Counted from the stretch's first letter, positions 51,907 to 60,843 are shown. The stretch is 64,000 bases of DNA from CBDCFL01 sp965216135 (GCA_965216135.1 CBDCFL010000022.1:1-64000); one strand, 5' to 3'. A program made the numbers and translations. The notes: generated by a model from the letters alone, not told the origin.

Positions 51907-52949
51907 CGCGCCCCGATCGCGACACATTAACTTACCCGGTTTCTGAACCGCCCGACTTCGGTGAAACCGTTGAGATTGCTGAAGGCGTGCTTTGGGCCCG
52001 CCTACCGCTGCCCATGGTGCTGGACCACGTCAATGTCTATGTGTTCGACGACGGTGACAGCTGGACGATTGTCGACACCGGTTTTGACAGCCGCAAGTCG
52101 CGCGCAATCTGGCAAAGCCTGCTTGATGGCCCGCTCAGCGGCAAACCGGTAACCCGTGTCATCGTAACCCACCATCACCCCGATCATATCGGCCTGGCCG
52201 GGTGGTTTCAGGCCGAACACGGCGCTGAACTGGTCACCACACGCACCGCCTGGCTGTTCGCGCGGATGCTGACGCTGGACGTTCACGCGGTGCCGAAATC
52301 CGAAACGCTGGATTATTGGCGCGCGGCGGGCATGACCGCGGACATCATCGCCGAGCGCAGCAAGGAGCGCCCGTTCAATTTTGCCGATATGGTCGCCCCG
52401 ATGCCACTGGGGTTCAAACGGATCAAGCAGGGCGACCATGTGCATCTTGGCGGCCGAGGCTGGTCCGTGCACATCGGCAATGGCCATGCGCCGGAACATG
52501 CCACGCTCTGGTGCGACGATGGAGATCTGGTGATCGGCGGCGATCAGCTGCTGCCTTCTATCTCACCAAATCTCGGCGTCTACGCCACCGAACCCGATGC
52601 CGATCCGATCGGCGAGTGGCTGGAAAGTTGCGAAAGGCTGTCGGCATTCGCCAAACCCGGCCAACTGGTCCTGCCCGGGCATAAACTGCCCTTTATCGGT
52701 CTGCCCAAACGCCTGCAGCAATTGATCAGCAATCATCACGGCGCACTTGAGCGCCTGGCGAGGTATCTCGAAAAACCCCATACCGCCACCGAATGTTTCG
52801 ACGTGCTGTTCAAACGGCCCATCGGGGCGGGCGAATACGGTCTGGCACTGGTCGAAGCCATGGCGCATGCTAATCACCTTTATCATCTGGGCCAGGTCAC
52901 ACGAACGAGAGATGACAGCGGTGCCTGGCTCTGGCAGAAAGTTCCCTGA
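51903..52949 (+). CDS. MBL fold metallo-hydrolase
   Basis: A 348-residue metallo-beta-lactamase-fold hydrolase with the zinc motif THHHPDHIGLAG (H-x-H-x-D-H) near residue 90 and later ligands in GHAPEHATLWC and VIGGDQLLPS. The C-terminal helical domain (NHHGALERLARYLEKP) is found in the LACTB2-like subgroup. Coupled to the acyl-CoA dehydrogenase (ATGA overlap), so it may hydrolyse a thioester or related product, but the substrate is not known. Confidence 0.88.
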   Translation: MTRPDRDTLTYPVSEPPDFGETVEIAEGVLWARLPLPMVLDHVNVYVFDDGDSWTIVDTGFDSRKSRAIWQSLLDGPLSGKPVTRVIVTHHHPDHIGLAGWFQAEHGAELVTTRTAWLFARMLTLDVHAVPKSETLDYWRAAGMTADIIAERSKERPFNFADMVAPMPLGFKRIKQGDHVHLGGRGWSVHIGNGHAPEHATLWCDDGDLVIGGDQLLPSISPNLGVYATEPDADPIGEWLESCERLSAFAKPGQLVLPGHKLPFIGLPKRLQQLISNHHGALERLARYLEKPHTATECFDVLFKRPIGAGEYGLALVEAMAHANHLYHLGQVTRTRDDSGAWLWQKVP

Positions 52950-52950
52950 G

Positions 52951-53322
52951 ATGGCAAAAAAAACACGCCCAAACCGGCAAAAAAATCCGCCCCCAAACCG
53001 GACGAACCCTGCGCGCGCGGTTCATACCGACCCCAATGCGCCTGCTTCGGCTGAACAAAAACCGCTGCCGGAAGCTCTGGCAAAGAAACCGGTTTCCGCC
53101 AAGAGCCCGGCTGAATGGGCCTATCAGCGGCTGATACTTTACATCCAGAATTTTGAGGAACAGCTCGATGAGGAACATGAAGTCGCGGTTGGCTTCGCCG
53201 GCGGCATGGCCGGGGTGTTGAAAATCGAAGGCATCGGCTATTTTGACCCGGACATTGTGACATTTTATGGTGCTGATCAGGCTGGCATGAAAACTCAGCT
53301 TATTCAGCATGTAGCCAGCTAG
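52951..53322 (+). CDS. DUF6173-like conserved protein
   Basis: A 123-residue protein. The first 55 residues are basic and Pro/Lys-rich (KKTRPNRQKNPPPNRTNP), probably disordered. The conserved C-terminal part reads WAYQRLILYIQNFEEQLDEE and GFAGGMAGVLKIEGIGYFDP. This matches the pattern of a short Rhodobacterales family that I associate with DUF6173; the function is unknown. It begins two bases past the MBL stop, so it is probably the third gene of that operon. Confidence 0.7.
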   Translation: MAKKTRPNRQKNPPPNRTNPARAVHTDPNAPASAEQKPLPEALAKKPVSAKSPAEWAYQRLILYIQNFEEQLDEEHEVAVGFAGGMAGVLKIEGIGYFDPDIVTFYGADQAGMKTQLIQHVAS

Positions 53323-53506
53323 CCGTCACACTCCGGGCGATGCCCAAGGACACCCTGGAAGATAACCCGCGGCGTGTTGGCTTTCGGCTGGCTGCGGATC
53401 TGGAAAAGGAGTGATGGGGCTTTATTGCGCGCCATTGACCCCGTGACAGCGCCCAGCGCTTGGGCTATGCAGCGCCAAAGACCGGACACCTGAAGGATCA
53501 AGGCAA

Positions 53507-53641
53507 ATGGCAGAGCACAAACACGGCGAAATGGACATTGCCAATCACGAAAAGGTCTTTGACGGTTTTGTCTGGTTCGTCGGCAGAGCGATTGTCGTCA
53601 TACTGGTTTTGCTGGTCCTGCTTGCCATGGTTAACGGTTAG
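53507..53641 (+). CDS. aa3-type cytochrome c oxidase subunit IV
   Basis: A 44-residue single-helix protein: AEHKHGEMDIANHEKVFDGF then a transmembrane helix with IVVILVLLVLLAM. The AEHxHGxMDI N-terminus is diagnostic of the small bacterial aa3 oxidase subunit IV of Rhodobacter and Paracoccus. It sits at the periphery of the oxidase and is dispensable in known cases. The other oxidase genes are not in the window. The ATG follows ggatcaaggc. Confidence 0.88.
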   Translation: MAEHKHGEMDIANHEKVFDGFVWFVGRAIVVILVLLVLLAMVNG

Positions 53642-53659
53642 ACCGGCGCCGGGGATGTC

Positions 53660-54292
53660 ATGATGTTTGGGGCGCGCGCATTCATAGCAATCGCAGCATT
53701 GCTGATCATTTCCGCCTGCACCGGGCCGGCAGAACCTAAATGGGCGAGCGATGCCGATGTAGCCCGCGCGCGTTACGTTCACGACGGGCCGCCGATGCTG
53801 ACGCTCTATACGGTCATCGGCAACGGCACCGGTTTCGGCACGCATGCGTCGCTGATGATCAACGCCGATAAACGCCTGATCTTTGATCCCGCCGGCACCT
53901 GGCATCACCCGCAACTGCCCGAACGCAACGATGTGCATTTCGGCATGTCTGACCCGGTGGTGGATTTCTATGTGGATTACCACACGCGCGTGACCTTCCA
54001 CACCGTCATCCAGACGCTTGAGGTCACGCCCGAGGTCGCCGCCGCCGCCAAGGCCCAGGCGCTTGCCCATGGGGCCGTGCCCAAGGCCCAGTGCGCCATC
54101 AGCATCGGCAATATCCTGCGAAACGTGCCCGGATTTGAGGACGCGCCATCGCAATATTTCCCCAAAAGGCTGATGGCCTATTTTGGCGCGAAGCCGAGGG
54201 TCGAGACGCGCATATTCCGCGATTTCGACAGCGACGACAATTCCGGCGTAATCCAGGCACCGCCGGCAATCCATCTGGCGCAAAACAGCTGA
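53660..54292 (+). CDS. Conserved lipoprotein
   Basis: A 210-residue protein with a lipoprotein signal (AIAALLIISAC-TGP). The mature part contains GNGTGFGTHASLMINADKRL, FDPAGTWHHPQLPERNDVHFG and the late CAISIGNILRNVPGFE. The spaced G-x-x-S/C...H pattern recalls NlpC/P60-like or DUF4105-type domains, but this is only a weak resemblance. It lies 18 bases after the oxidase subunit IV gene. Confidence 0.75.
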   Translation: MMFGARAFIAIAALLIISACTGPAEPKWASDADVARARYVHDGPPMLTLYTVIGNGTGFGTHASLMINADKRLIFDPAGTWHHPQLPERNDVHFGMSDPVVDFYVDYHTRVTFHTVIQTLEVTPEVAAAAKAQALAHGAVPKAQCAISIGNILRNVPGFEDAPSQYFPKRLMAYFGAKPRVETRIFRDFDSDDNSGVIQAPPAIHLAQNS

Positions 54293-54365
54293 TCACGCCG
54301 TCCCTTGGCATTGGCCGTGGCTGGCCCTAATCTTGTTGCCCAGACATGCCGGGAATACCTTTTCC

Positions 54366-55250
54366 ATGCCAAAATCGACGATCCCAGAGGAATGCCGTAT
54401 CGCGCCCGACCCAGGACGCGCCGGGCTGACACGCGCGGTCGAGGGCATTGATCACCAGGGTGGCGCAGTGACGCTGTCGGTTATCGAAGAGCGTCCGCTG
54501 ACCATCTACCTCAACAGCCGCGAGATCGTCACCAACATGACCATTGGCGATTACCCCGAATATCTCGCCATCGGGTTTTTGCGAAATCAGGGAATGTTGT
54601 CGGGCAAGGATGACCTGAAGCTCGTGCAATATGACCAGGAAGTGCAGGCAGTTTCGGTTCACACCCACAGCCAGACGACATATGACCGCAAAATGGCCCA
54701 GACGACGCGAACTTCGGGCTGCGCGGTCGGCACGGTTTTTGGCGACATGATGGAGGGTCTTGAGGGCCTGACGCTCCCGGCCGCTGGGGTTCGCACCAGC
54801 TGGCTCTACGCGCTCGCCGCCAAGATCAACACCATGCCCAGCCTCTATCTGAGCGCGGGCGCGATCCACGGCACTGTGCTGTGCCACAAGGACAAAGTGC
54901 TGGCCTTCATGGAAGACGTCGGTCGGCACAATGCGGTCGACAAGGTCTGCGGCTGGATGTTGTCCGAGGATATAACTGGCGATGACAAGATCCTTTACAC
55001 GACCGGCCGGCTGACCTCGGAAATGGTGATCAAATGCGCACTGATGGGCATTCCCATCCTGGCCTCGCGGTCCGGTTTTACCGCCTGGGGCGTCGACATC
55101 GCCCGACAGGTCGGCCTGACGCTGATCGGTCGGATGCGCGGGCAGCGGTTTGTCTGTCTGTCTGGACAGGATCGCCTGATCCGCGACGCTGACATCGCCG
55201 CGGTCGCGCCGGAAGACGCCAAACACCAGCGAAAATCCGCGCGTGGCTGA
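54366..55250 (+). CDS. fdhD: Formate dehydrogenase accessory sulfurtransferase FdhD
   Basis: A 294-residue protein that passes sulfur to the bis-molybdopterin guanine dinucleotide cofactor of formate dehydrogenase. Family stretches are ERPLTIYLN, FLRNQGMLSG, VFGDMMEGLEG, FMEDVGRHNAVDK and TTGRLTSEMVIKCA. The C-x-x-C loop of E. coli FdhD appears here as TSGCAVG, with one cysteine (C119) only. It overlaps mobA by eight bases, giving an fdhD-mobA-mobB/moeA operon. Formate dehydrogenase structural genes are not in the window. Confidence 0.93.
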   Translation: MPKSTIPEECRIAPDPGRAGLTRAVEGIDHQGGAVTLSVIEERPLTIYLNSREIVTNMTIGDYPEYLAIGFLRNQGMLSGKDDLKLVQYDQEVQAVSVHTHSQTTYDRKMAQTTRTSGCAVGTVFGDMMEGLEGLTLPAAGVRTSWLYALAAKINTMPSLYLSAGAIHGTVLCHKDKVLAFMEDVGRHNAVDKVCGWMLSEDITGDDKILYTTGRLTSEMVIKCALMGIPILASRSGFTAWGVDIARQVGLTLIGRMRGQRFVCLSGQDRLIRDADIAAVAPEDAKHQRKSARG

Positions 55251-55854
55251 CCTCGCCGCCATTGTGCTTGCCGGGGGTCGGGCCACCCGAATGGGCGGCG
55301 GCGACAAATGCCTTTTGCCGCTCGGGCAGGGGCGCATCATCGACCATGTGCTTGCCCGCCTTGGCCCCCAAGCCGCACATATCGCGATCAGCGCCAATGG
55401 CGATCCCGTCCGCTTTGGCGATCTGAACCTGCCGGTGCTGGGCGATCCTCTGGCTGACTTTCCCGGGCCTTTGGCCGGCGTCCTTGCCGGAATGGAATGG
55501 GCCGCTGGGCTCGGCATGTCGCATCTTCTTTCGGTCGCTGCGGACACGCCGTTTTTCCCGCGTGACCTTGCCACCACACTGGCAGCAGCGCGCCTCCATC
55601 CCGGCCAAATCGTCATCGCCGCCAGCCGCGAGGCTGACAACCGGCTGGTCCGCCAGCCGACCTTTGGCTTTTGGCCCACCACCCTGCGCGACGATCTGCA
55701 CAGCTCATTGCAGGGCGGCGTGCGCAAAATCGTGCTTTGGGCCGAGCGGCACCCGCATCTGTTTGCCGATGTCGGGCCTTCGGAATACTTCTTTAACATC
55801 AACACGCCCGAAGACCTGAACACCGCCGCGGCCATGCTGGAAAGCGCGTCATGA
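55243..55854 (+). CDS. mobA: Molybdenum cofactor guanylyltransferase
   Basis: A 203-residue nucleotidyltransferase attaching GMP to molybdopterin. The GTP-binding LAGGRATRMGGGDKCLLPL (residues 9-27 region), a conserved SANGD-like motif, LGDPLADFPGPLAGVLAGMEWA and VAADTPFFP are all present. The start is a GTG overlapping the end of fdhD; the stop overlaps the next gene (ATGA). Confidence 0.94.
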   Translation: MADLAAIVLAGGRATRMGGGDKCLLPLGQGRIIDHVLARLGPQAAHIAISANGDPVRFGDLNLPVLGDPLADFPGPLAGVLAGMEWAAGLGMSHLLSVAADTPFFPRDLATTLAAARLHPGQIVIAASREADNRLVRQPTFGFWPTTLRDDLHSSLQGGVRKIVLWAERHPHLFADVGPSEYFFNINTPEDLNTAAAMLESAS

Positions 55855-57605
55855 ACGTCTTCGGCGTGGTCGGCTGGAAAAACTCCGGCAAGACCGGACT
55901 GGTTGTGGCTCTGGTGTCCGAGCTTACCGCGCGCGGGTTTTCGGTTTCAACGATCAAACACGCGCACCACAGTTTCAACGTGGACCACAAAGGCCGCGAC
56001 AGTTATCGCCACCGCGAGGCCGGTGCCCGGCAGGTGCTTGTCGCATCCGATGAACGCTGGGCGCTGATGAGCGAGCAGCGCGGCGGTGCGACCGACGTGC
56101 CGGGGCTGTTGGGCAAACTTGACGCGGTCGATCTGATCCTTGTCGAAGGGTTCAAAACCGCCGCGATGCCCAAGCTGGAGACCTATCGCGCCGACTGCGG
56201 CCAACCGCCTCTGGCTGGGTCCGATCCCAACATCGTCGCCGTTGCGTCCGCTGATCCGCTCCAGGATTGCGACCAGCCGGTCTTTGATCCTGGCGACGAG
56301 GCCGCGATTGCCGACTTCATAATTGATCACCTCGGCCTGCAGGCAGCCAGCGCAGATCGTGACGGATCGGCGGATCGCTTTGCGCTGCCGACCGGCGTCA
56401 ATTGGCTGCCGGTCGATCAGGCGCTGGCGGTTCTGAGGCAGCAGATGACACCAGTTGTCAGGACCGAGACGGTGGGTCTGGGCGATCTGCCCGGGCGGGT
56501 GTTGGCGGCACCGGTTCGGGCCAACAGGGCCAGCCCGCCACGGGCCAATGCGGCGGTTGATGGCTATGGCCTGGCGCGCGATACGGTCGCGGGTGATGGA
56601 TCGGTTCTGCCGCTCGCCGACGGGCGCGCGGCACCGGGACTGCCATGGAGCCAAACCCTTGCACCCGGTCACGCGCTCAGAATTCTGACCGGCGCGGCGC
56701 TGCCCGACGGCGTGGACACAATTGTGCTGCAGGAAAACGCCACCGCGACGCTCGACCAGGTGACGATCAAGATAATGCCCCGTCAGGGCGCGAATACCAG
56801 ACAGGCGGGCGAAGATCTGAAACCGGGCCAGCCGGTTTTCGCCGCCCGGCACCTCATGCGTGCGACCGATTGCGCCTTTCTGGCCTCTTCCGGACACCAT
56901 CGGGCCGAGGTATTTGCCAGGCTGAGGGTCGGTGTGATGTCTACCGGCGACGAGCTGGTCGAGCCCGGCCAGAATGCAGGCGAAGCCGGTATTTTCGATG
57001 CCAACCGCCCGATGCTAATTCCACTGCTGCACCGATGGGGCTTTGAGCCGGTTGATCTCGGCAGGGTCAGCGACAGTGAAACAACGCTGCGCGATGCTCT
57101 GGATGCGGGCGCACAATCGCTCGATGCGATCGTAACCTCCGGCGGCGCGTCGGCAGGTGATGAAGACCACTTCGCGCGCTTGCTGGAACAGGCGGGCAGC
57201 CTGCACCTGTGGCGGATCGCGGTGAAGCCGGGGCGGCCTTTGGCGGTTGGCAGGTGGCGCGACTGCACGATGTTTTGCCTGCCCGGCAATCCGGTTGCCG
57301 CATGGGTCTGCGCGCTGATATTCGTGCGCCCTGCGCTTTTGAAAATGGCCGGCGCGCGATGGTGCGCGCCGCAGGGATTTGACATGCCCGCGGCGTTTTC
57401 AAAATCCAAGAAACCGGGCCGGCGCGAATATCTGCGCGCCCGCGTCAACGCCACCGGCGCTGTTGAGATATTCGGCTCCGAAGGTTCCGGCCGGATTTCG
57501 GGGCTGAGTTGGTCTGATGGGTTGGTAGAATTGGACGATGACGAACGAACCATCCGGCCCGGCGACGCGGTGCGGTATTATCCCTATTCGAGTTTCGGGT
57601 TGTGA
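55851..57605 (+). CDS. Fused MobB-MoeA molybdenum cofactor protein
   Basis: A 584-residue fusion. Residues 1-165 are MobB, with the P-loop VVGWKNSGKTGLV and STIKHAHHSFNVDHKGRDSYRH. Residues 185-584 are MoeA, with domain III MSTGDELVEPG, FDANRPML, TSGGASAGDEDHF, GRPLAVG and CLPGNPVAAWV, which binds the adenylylated molybdopterin during molybdenum insertion. Separate genes are the rule; the fusion joins the insertion step to guanylylation. It is coupled to mobA upstream. Its 3' end is followed by 59 non-coding bases. Confidence 0.93.
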   Translation: MNVFGVVGWKNSGKTGLVVALVSELTARGFSVSTIKHAHHSFNVDHKGRDSYRHREAGARQVLVASDERWALMSEQRGGATDVPGLLGKLDAVDLILVEGFKTAAMPKLETYRADCGQPPLAGSDPNIVAVASADPLQDCDQPVFDPGDEAAIADFIIDHLGLQAASADRDGSADRFALPTGVNWLPVDQALAVLRQQMTPVVRTETVGLGDLPGRVLAAPVRANRASPPRANAAVDGYGLARDTVAGDGSVLPLADGRAAPGLPWSQTLAPGHALRILTGAALPDGVDTIVLQENATATLDQVTIKIMPRQGANTRQAGEDLKPGQPVFAARHLMRATDCAFLASSGHHRAEVFARLRVGVMSTGDELVEPGQNAGEAGIFDANRPMLIPLLHRWGFEPVDLGRVSDSETTLRDALDAGAQSLDAIVTSGGASAGDEDHFARLLEQAGSLHLWRIAVKPGRPLAVGRWRDCTMFCLPGNPVAAWVCALIFVRPALLKMAGARWCAPQGFDMPAAFSKSKKPGRREYLRARVNATGAVEIFGSEGSGRISGLSWSDGLVELDDDERTIRPGDAVRYYPYSSFGL

Positions 57606-57664
57606 CGCGTCAAAGCGCCGCGCTATCTACGCCGACTTGCTTGGGATCAATGGAAGATTAGGCT

Positions 57665-57883
57665 CTAGGCCGATACCGGCCCTTCGGGATCGTCCCAGTT
57701 CGGTTGCGCCGGGCGGCGCTCTGCGATGAACATGTGAACCATCAGGGGTGCAAGAATTGCCACAGCCCCGCCCGCTGAATAGGCCAGCAGCGCCAGCCAG
57801 ATGCCGCCGCCGTTGAGCAGCGTGAATGCCGCCGCCCCTGCGCCGAACACAATTCCGAAAGCGAGATAAGCGATTAGCATCAT
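57665..57883 (-). CDS. Small two-helix membrane protein
   Basis: A 72-residue protein with two hydrophobic segments (LIAYLAFGIVFGAGAAAF and LALLAYSAGGAVAILAPLMV) and a polar tail (AERRPAQPNWDDPEGPVSA). It is convergent with the MobB-MoeA gene. No family is recognised. The 212 bases on its other side carry no gene. Confidence 0.6.
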   Translation of the reverse strand: MMLIAYLAFGIVFGAGAAAFTLLNGGGIWLALLAYSAGGAVAILAPLMVHMFIAERRPAQPNWDDPEGPVSA

Positions 57884-57974
57884 TGCACCTCTTTGACCTC
57901 GACCCCGATTGGACACAACAAATGCGGCGCTACCGGGGCATATCAGTGTTACTGATAAGTCGAGGGTCCTGTAT

Positions 57975-58009
57975 GGTTTTTGGTTCTGCTCGTTCTTTCA
58001 CCAAAAACC
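57975..58009. repeat. Inverted repeat downstream of the acyl-CoA ligase gene
   Basis: Perfect 10-bp arms ggtttttggt and accaaaaacc are separated by 15 bases. It lies 87 bases past the ligase stop on the minus strand. It may be a terminator or the target of a regulator of the small membrane protein gene. The surrounding 57884-58095 region is AT-richer than the neighbours and holds no gene. Confidence 0.4.
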
Positions 58010-58095
58010 TTATGATTCATGAAGTTCTTAGCGTTAATGTTTTCTCAGTATATTGAGAATTGAGCAGGTTTTCGCGCAGTCCGCGGGCGCTTTTG

Positions 58096-59985
58096 CTACT
58101 GCCAGTCGTGGCGATAGGTGAATTTGCCCAGCAGTTTCGCAACATCGTCCCTGGAAACCTTGCCAGTCTCTTCAAGACGCGCAATCAGCCCGTGCTTTTT
58201 ATGCTCGACAACCTCCTTGACACGGGCTTCGTGCCCGGCCTCAGCCAGCGCGGCATTGAAAATCCGGGTGATCGCCAGCCTGCGCAGGGCAGGTTTGAAC
58301 ACCTTGCCCACAGCGGTTTTCGGCAATTCGTCCAATATTTCAACGTGCTTGGGATGGGCCGCCCGTTCGCCGACGTTTTCAACGGCATAATCCATCAATT
58401 CCTGTTCGCTGACCTCTGCCTCGGCCACCAGTTCAACATAAGCCGCCGGCAATTCGCCCGCATGGGCATCGGGCTGGCCGATCGCACCGACCATCGCCAC
58501 CGCCGGATGACCGGCCAGCGCCTCTTCGATCAGCGCCGGGTCGATATTATGTCCGCCACGGATGATCAGGTCTTTGGCCCGGCCGGTGATGAACAAATAT
58601 CCATCGCCGTCAATGCGGCCCAGATCACCGGTGAGCAGGTATCTATCATCGGCGAAAAGCCCGACATTCTTGCTATCATCGGTATAGGTGTGGCCGGCCA
58701 TAACCCCCGGATTAGACACGCAAATTTCGCCAACCTCATCAACGCCGCATTCCTTGGTGATGGTGCCTGCCGCATCGCAATTCAGGATGCGTACATCGCA
58801 ATAGGGAAACGGGATGCCGACCGAGCCGATCTTTTTGATACCGTCGGGCGGATTGATCGACACCAGACAGGTCGCCTCGGTCAGCCCGTAGCCTTCGTAG
58901 ATCGCCACTTTCGTTGCCTCCTCAAACCGCCTGAACAGCTCGATCGGCAATGGCGACGATCCTGAGAATGCGTTTTTGATGGACGAAATATCGGCATCCA
59001 CGGGCCGCTGCATCAGCGCTGAGATCGCCGTCGGCACCGCGATGATAAAAGTCACTTTCCAGCGCTCGATCAGCTTCCAGAAATTGTCAAACACACCGTC
59101 GCCGCGATACCCAGCCGGGGTCGGAAATATGACATGTGCGCCGGATGCGATCATCGCCATCAGGATCACATGGCAGGCGAATACGTGGAACAACGGCAGC
59201 GGACACATCACGTTGTCTTCGGGCGAAAACAGCAGCTGCTCGCCCAGCCAGCCGTTGTAAATCATTCCCGACAATTGGTGCTGCGCCACTTTCGGCATTC
59301 CGGTCGTGCCGCCGGTGTGGAAATAGGCCGCCACGCGATCCTCGGTTGCATCGTCGAAGGCCAACTCAGTTGCCTGGTTGCTCAATTCTGCATTAAAACT
59401 CAGCGCGTTGGCGGAATGCGCGGCGGGGTTCTTGGGCCGAACCAGCGGCACAATCCAGCTTTTCGGCGGTGTCAGATAGCGGTTCAGGTCCACTTCCAGC
59501 ACGGTCTCGACCGCCGGCGCATCCATCAGCGCTTCGGCAACTTTCTGGGCAACATCGGTCTTTGGAAATGCTTTGAGCGTGACCACGACCTTGGCGCCAA
59601 CTTCGTTCAGGATCGCGGCCATCTGCGCCGGTTCCAAAAGCGGGTTGATCGGCGCGGCAATGCCCGCAACCGTGCCGCCGATCAGGGTGATCGCGGTCTC
59701 GTTGCAATTCGGCAGGACGTAGGCCACCACATCGCTCTCGCCTATCCCAAGAGAGCGGAACAGATTGGCGGCTTGCGTCACCTTGGCGTGAAAATCGGCC
59801 CAGCTCAGCGTTTCGGCCTTGTCGTTCTGGCCAGAGGTGATCTGAAAACTGATCGCTGGCCTCTGCCCATACGCGCCCGCAGTTTTGCCCAGCAATCCAT
59901 AGATAGTTCGCGGCAGCGGCCGCTGGTCCCATGGCATTTCGGCCTGAATTTCGCGCGTATCTGCAAGCGTGGCAAAGCCTGTCAT
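58096..59985 (-). CDS. AMP-dependent acyl-CoA synthetase/ligase
   Basis: A 629-residue ANL-superfamily enzyme activating a carboxylic acid to its acyl-CoA via an acyl-adenylate. Motifs: P-loop-like YFHTGGTTGMPK near residue 250, YEGYGLTEATCLVS (A5), YLLTGDLGRIDGDGYLFITGR (A7/A8) with DLIIRGGHNIDP, and the catalytic lysine in ELPKTAVGKVFKPALR. The start beginning MTGFATLAD was chosen over a longer frame without similarity. The acid substrate cannot be told; the propionate or acetate type is not obvious. Confidence 0.92.
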   Translation of the reverse strand: MTGFATLADTREIQAEMPWDQRPLPRTIYGLLGKTAGAYGQRPAISFQITSGQNDKAETLSWADFHAKVTQAANLFRSLGIGESDVVAYVLPNCNETAITLIGGTVAGIAAPINPLLEPAQMAAILNEVGAKVVVTLKAFPKTDVAQKVAEALMDAPAVETVLEVDLNRYLTPPKSWIVPLVRPKNPAAHSANALSFNAELSNQATELAFDDATEDRVAAYFHTGGTTGMPKVAQHQLSGMIYNGWLGEQLLFSPEDNVMCPLPLFHVFACHVILMAMIASGAHVIFPTPAGYRGDGVFDNFWKLIERWKVTFIIAVPTAISALMQRPVDADISSIKNAFSGSSPLPIELFRRFEEATKVAIYEGYGLTEATCLVSINPPDGIKKIGSVGIPFPYCDVRILNCDAAGTITKECGVDEVGEICVSNPGVMAGHTYTDDSKNVGLFADDRYLLTGDLGRIDGDGYLFITGRAKDLIIRGGHNIDPALIEEALAGHPAVAMVGAIGQPDAHAGELPAAYVELVAEAEVSEQELMDYAVENVGERAAHPKHVEILDELPKTAVGKVFKPALRRLAITRIFNAALAEAGHEARVKEVVEHKKHGLIARLEETGKVSRDDVAKLLGKFTYRHDWQ

Positions 59986-60227
59986 CCTAAACTCCTGCGA
60001 ATGGGGCGATCCGGCCCGATTGCCTGACAGAATGTCCGCAAATCGAACATGGGGCAATAGCCGAGACTGGCGAGTAAAGCCGGACCCCAAAGCGGTTTGC
60101 ATTCAATCTGGGCCAGCCACGCGGGCGGTAGCGCATCGGCGACCTGCATCACGCGCACGGCGTTGCCAATTAAATCTGCGGGGCGCTTCTGGCCTCTTGG
60201 TCCTTTGGGGCATGGTCTACTTTCCAA
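59982..60227 (-). CDS. Possible small RGQKRPAD-type protein, perhaps disrupted
   Basis: An 81-residue minus-strand frame starts near the left end of the IS200 element and contains GPRGQKRPADLIGNAVRVMQVA, which resembles a short conserved alphaproteobacterial protein of unknown function (about 60 residues, from memory). The rest (LPPAWLAQIECKPLWGPALL) does not continue that family. It may be a gene altered by the IS200 insertion or a chance frame. It overlaps the ligase start region by four bases. Confidence 0.35.
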   Translation of the reverse strand: MESRPCPKGPRGQKRPADLIGNAVRVMQVADALPPAWLAQIECKPLWGPALLASLGYCPMFDLRTFCQAIGPDRPIRRSLG

Positions 60228-60280
60228 TTCTTAGGGTCAGAGCCACCGGCTTCCAGCCGGTCTGCTTCAGCTAAATTCTG

Positions 60281-60344
60281 ATGAGCCTTCCCCCTGATTT
60301 TGGCTCGCCCTTGGGTGAAAGCCAAAATCAGGGGGAAGGCTCAT
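60281..60344 (+). promoter_or_regulatory. IS200 leader hairpin sequestering the tnpA start
   Basis: Two 24-25-base arms (60281-60305 and 60320-60344) are perfect complements: tgagccttccccctgatttt on the left and the matching aaaatcagggggaaggctca on the right. The start codon of tnpA (60343) lies at the end of the second arm. Such leader hairpins in IS200 block transcription read-through and translation, keeping transposition rare. Confidence 0.85.
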
Positions 60345-60762
60345 GGCCTATTGTACTGGTAGTCATACCAAATTTTATCACCGATATCATATCGTTTGGG
60401 TTACGAAGTATCGGTTCAAGGTTTTGCACGGCGATATGCGGGTGCGCTTGCGTGAAATCATCCGCCAGACCTGCAGTGAAATGGGCGTGCGGATCGAGAA
60501 GGGCGTCCTGTCGAACGATCACGTTCATATGTTCGTGTCGATCCCACCGCACCTGGCGCTGTCGACGGTGATGCAGCGGATCAAGGGGCGCTCATCCCGC
60601 AAAATCCAGATGGAGTTCCCGGACCTGCGCAAACGATACTGGGGCAGGCGGTTTTGGGCCCGTGGATATTTCTCGACCACATCAGGCAATGTGACTGACG
60701 ATGTCATACTTCAGTATCTGGAGCTTCACTCCAAACGGAAACCTACCGGCATCAGCCGGTAG
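60343..60762 (+). CDS. tnpA: IS200-type transposase TnpA
   Basis: A 139-residue Y1 HUH transposase. HIVWVTKYR is near the N-terminus; the HUH metal site is in NDHVHMFVSIP (near residue 65). GRSSRKIQMEFP and the RRFWARGYFSTTSGNVT segment follow; the catalytic tyrosine is expected near DVILQYLELH. It is intact. It cuts single-stranded DNA at the element's hairpin-guided ends. Confidence 0.92.
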   Translation: MAYCTGSHTKFYHRYHIVWVTKYRFKVLHGDMRVRLREIIRQTCSEMGVRIEKGVLSNDHVHMFVSIPPHLALSTVMQRIKGRSSRKIQMEFPDLRKRYWGRRFWARGYFSTTSGNVTDDVILQYLELHSKRKPTGISR

Positions 60763-60843
60763 TGGTTTAGTTCGTCTGATCTTTGCCAGTCGCGTCAGTG
60801 CTAAGCACAACATAGAGACTGATGCACTACCACGCTTGACCTT

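Larger units (their letters stand above)
60225..60785 (+). mobile_element. IS200-type element (IS200/IS605 family), approximate ends
   Basis: The Y1-type transposase gene is flanked by subterminal hairpins: left accggct-tcc-agccggt (about 60245-60261) and right accggca-tc-agccggt (about 60744-60762). There are no terminal inverted repeats and no target duplication, as expected. No tnpB is present, so this is IS200 rather than IS605 type. The exact ends cannot be set without a related empty site. Confidence 0.85.
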
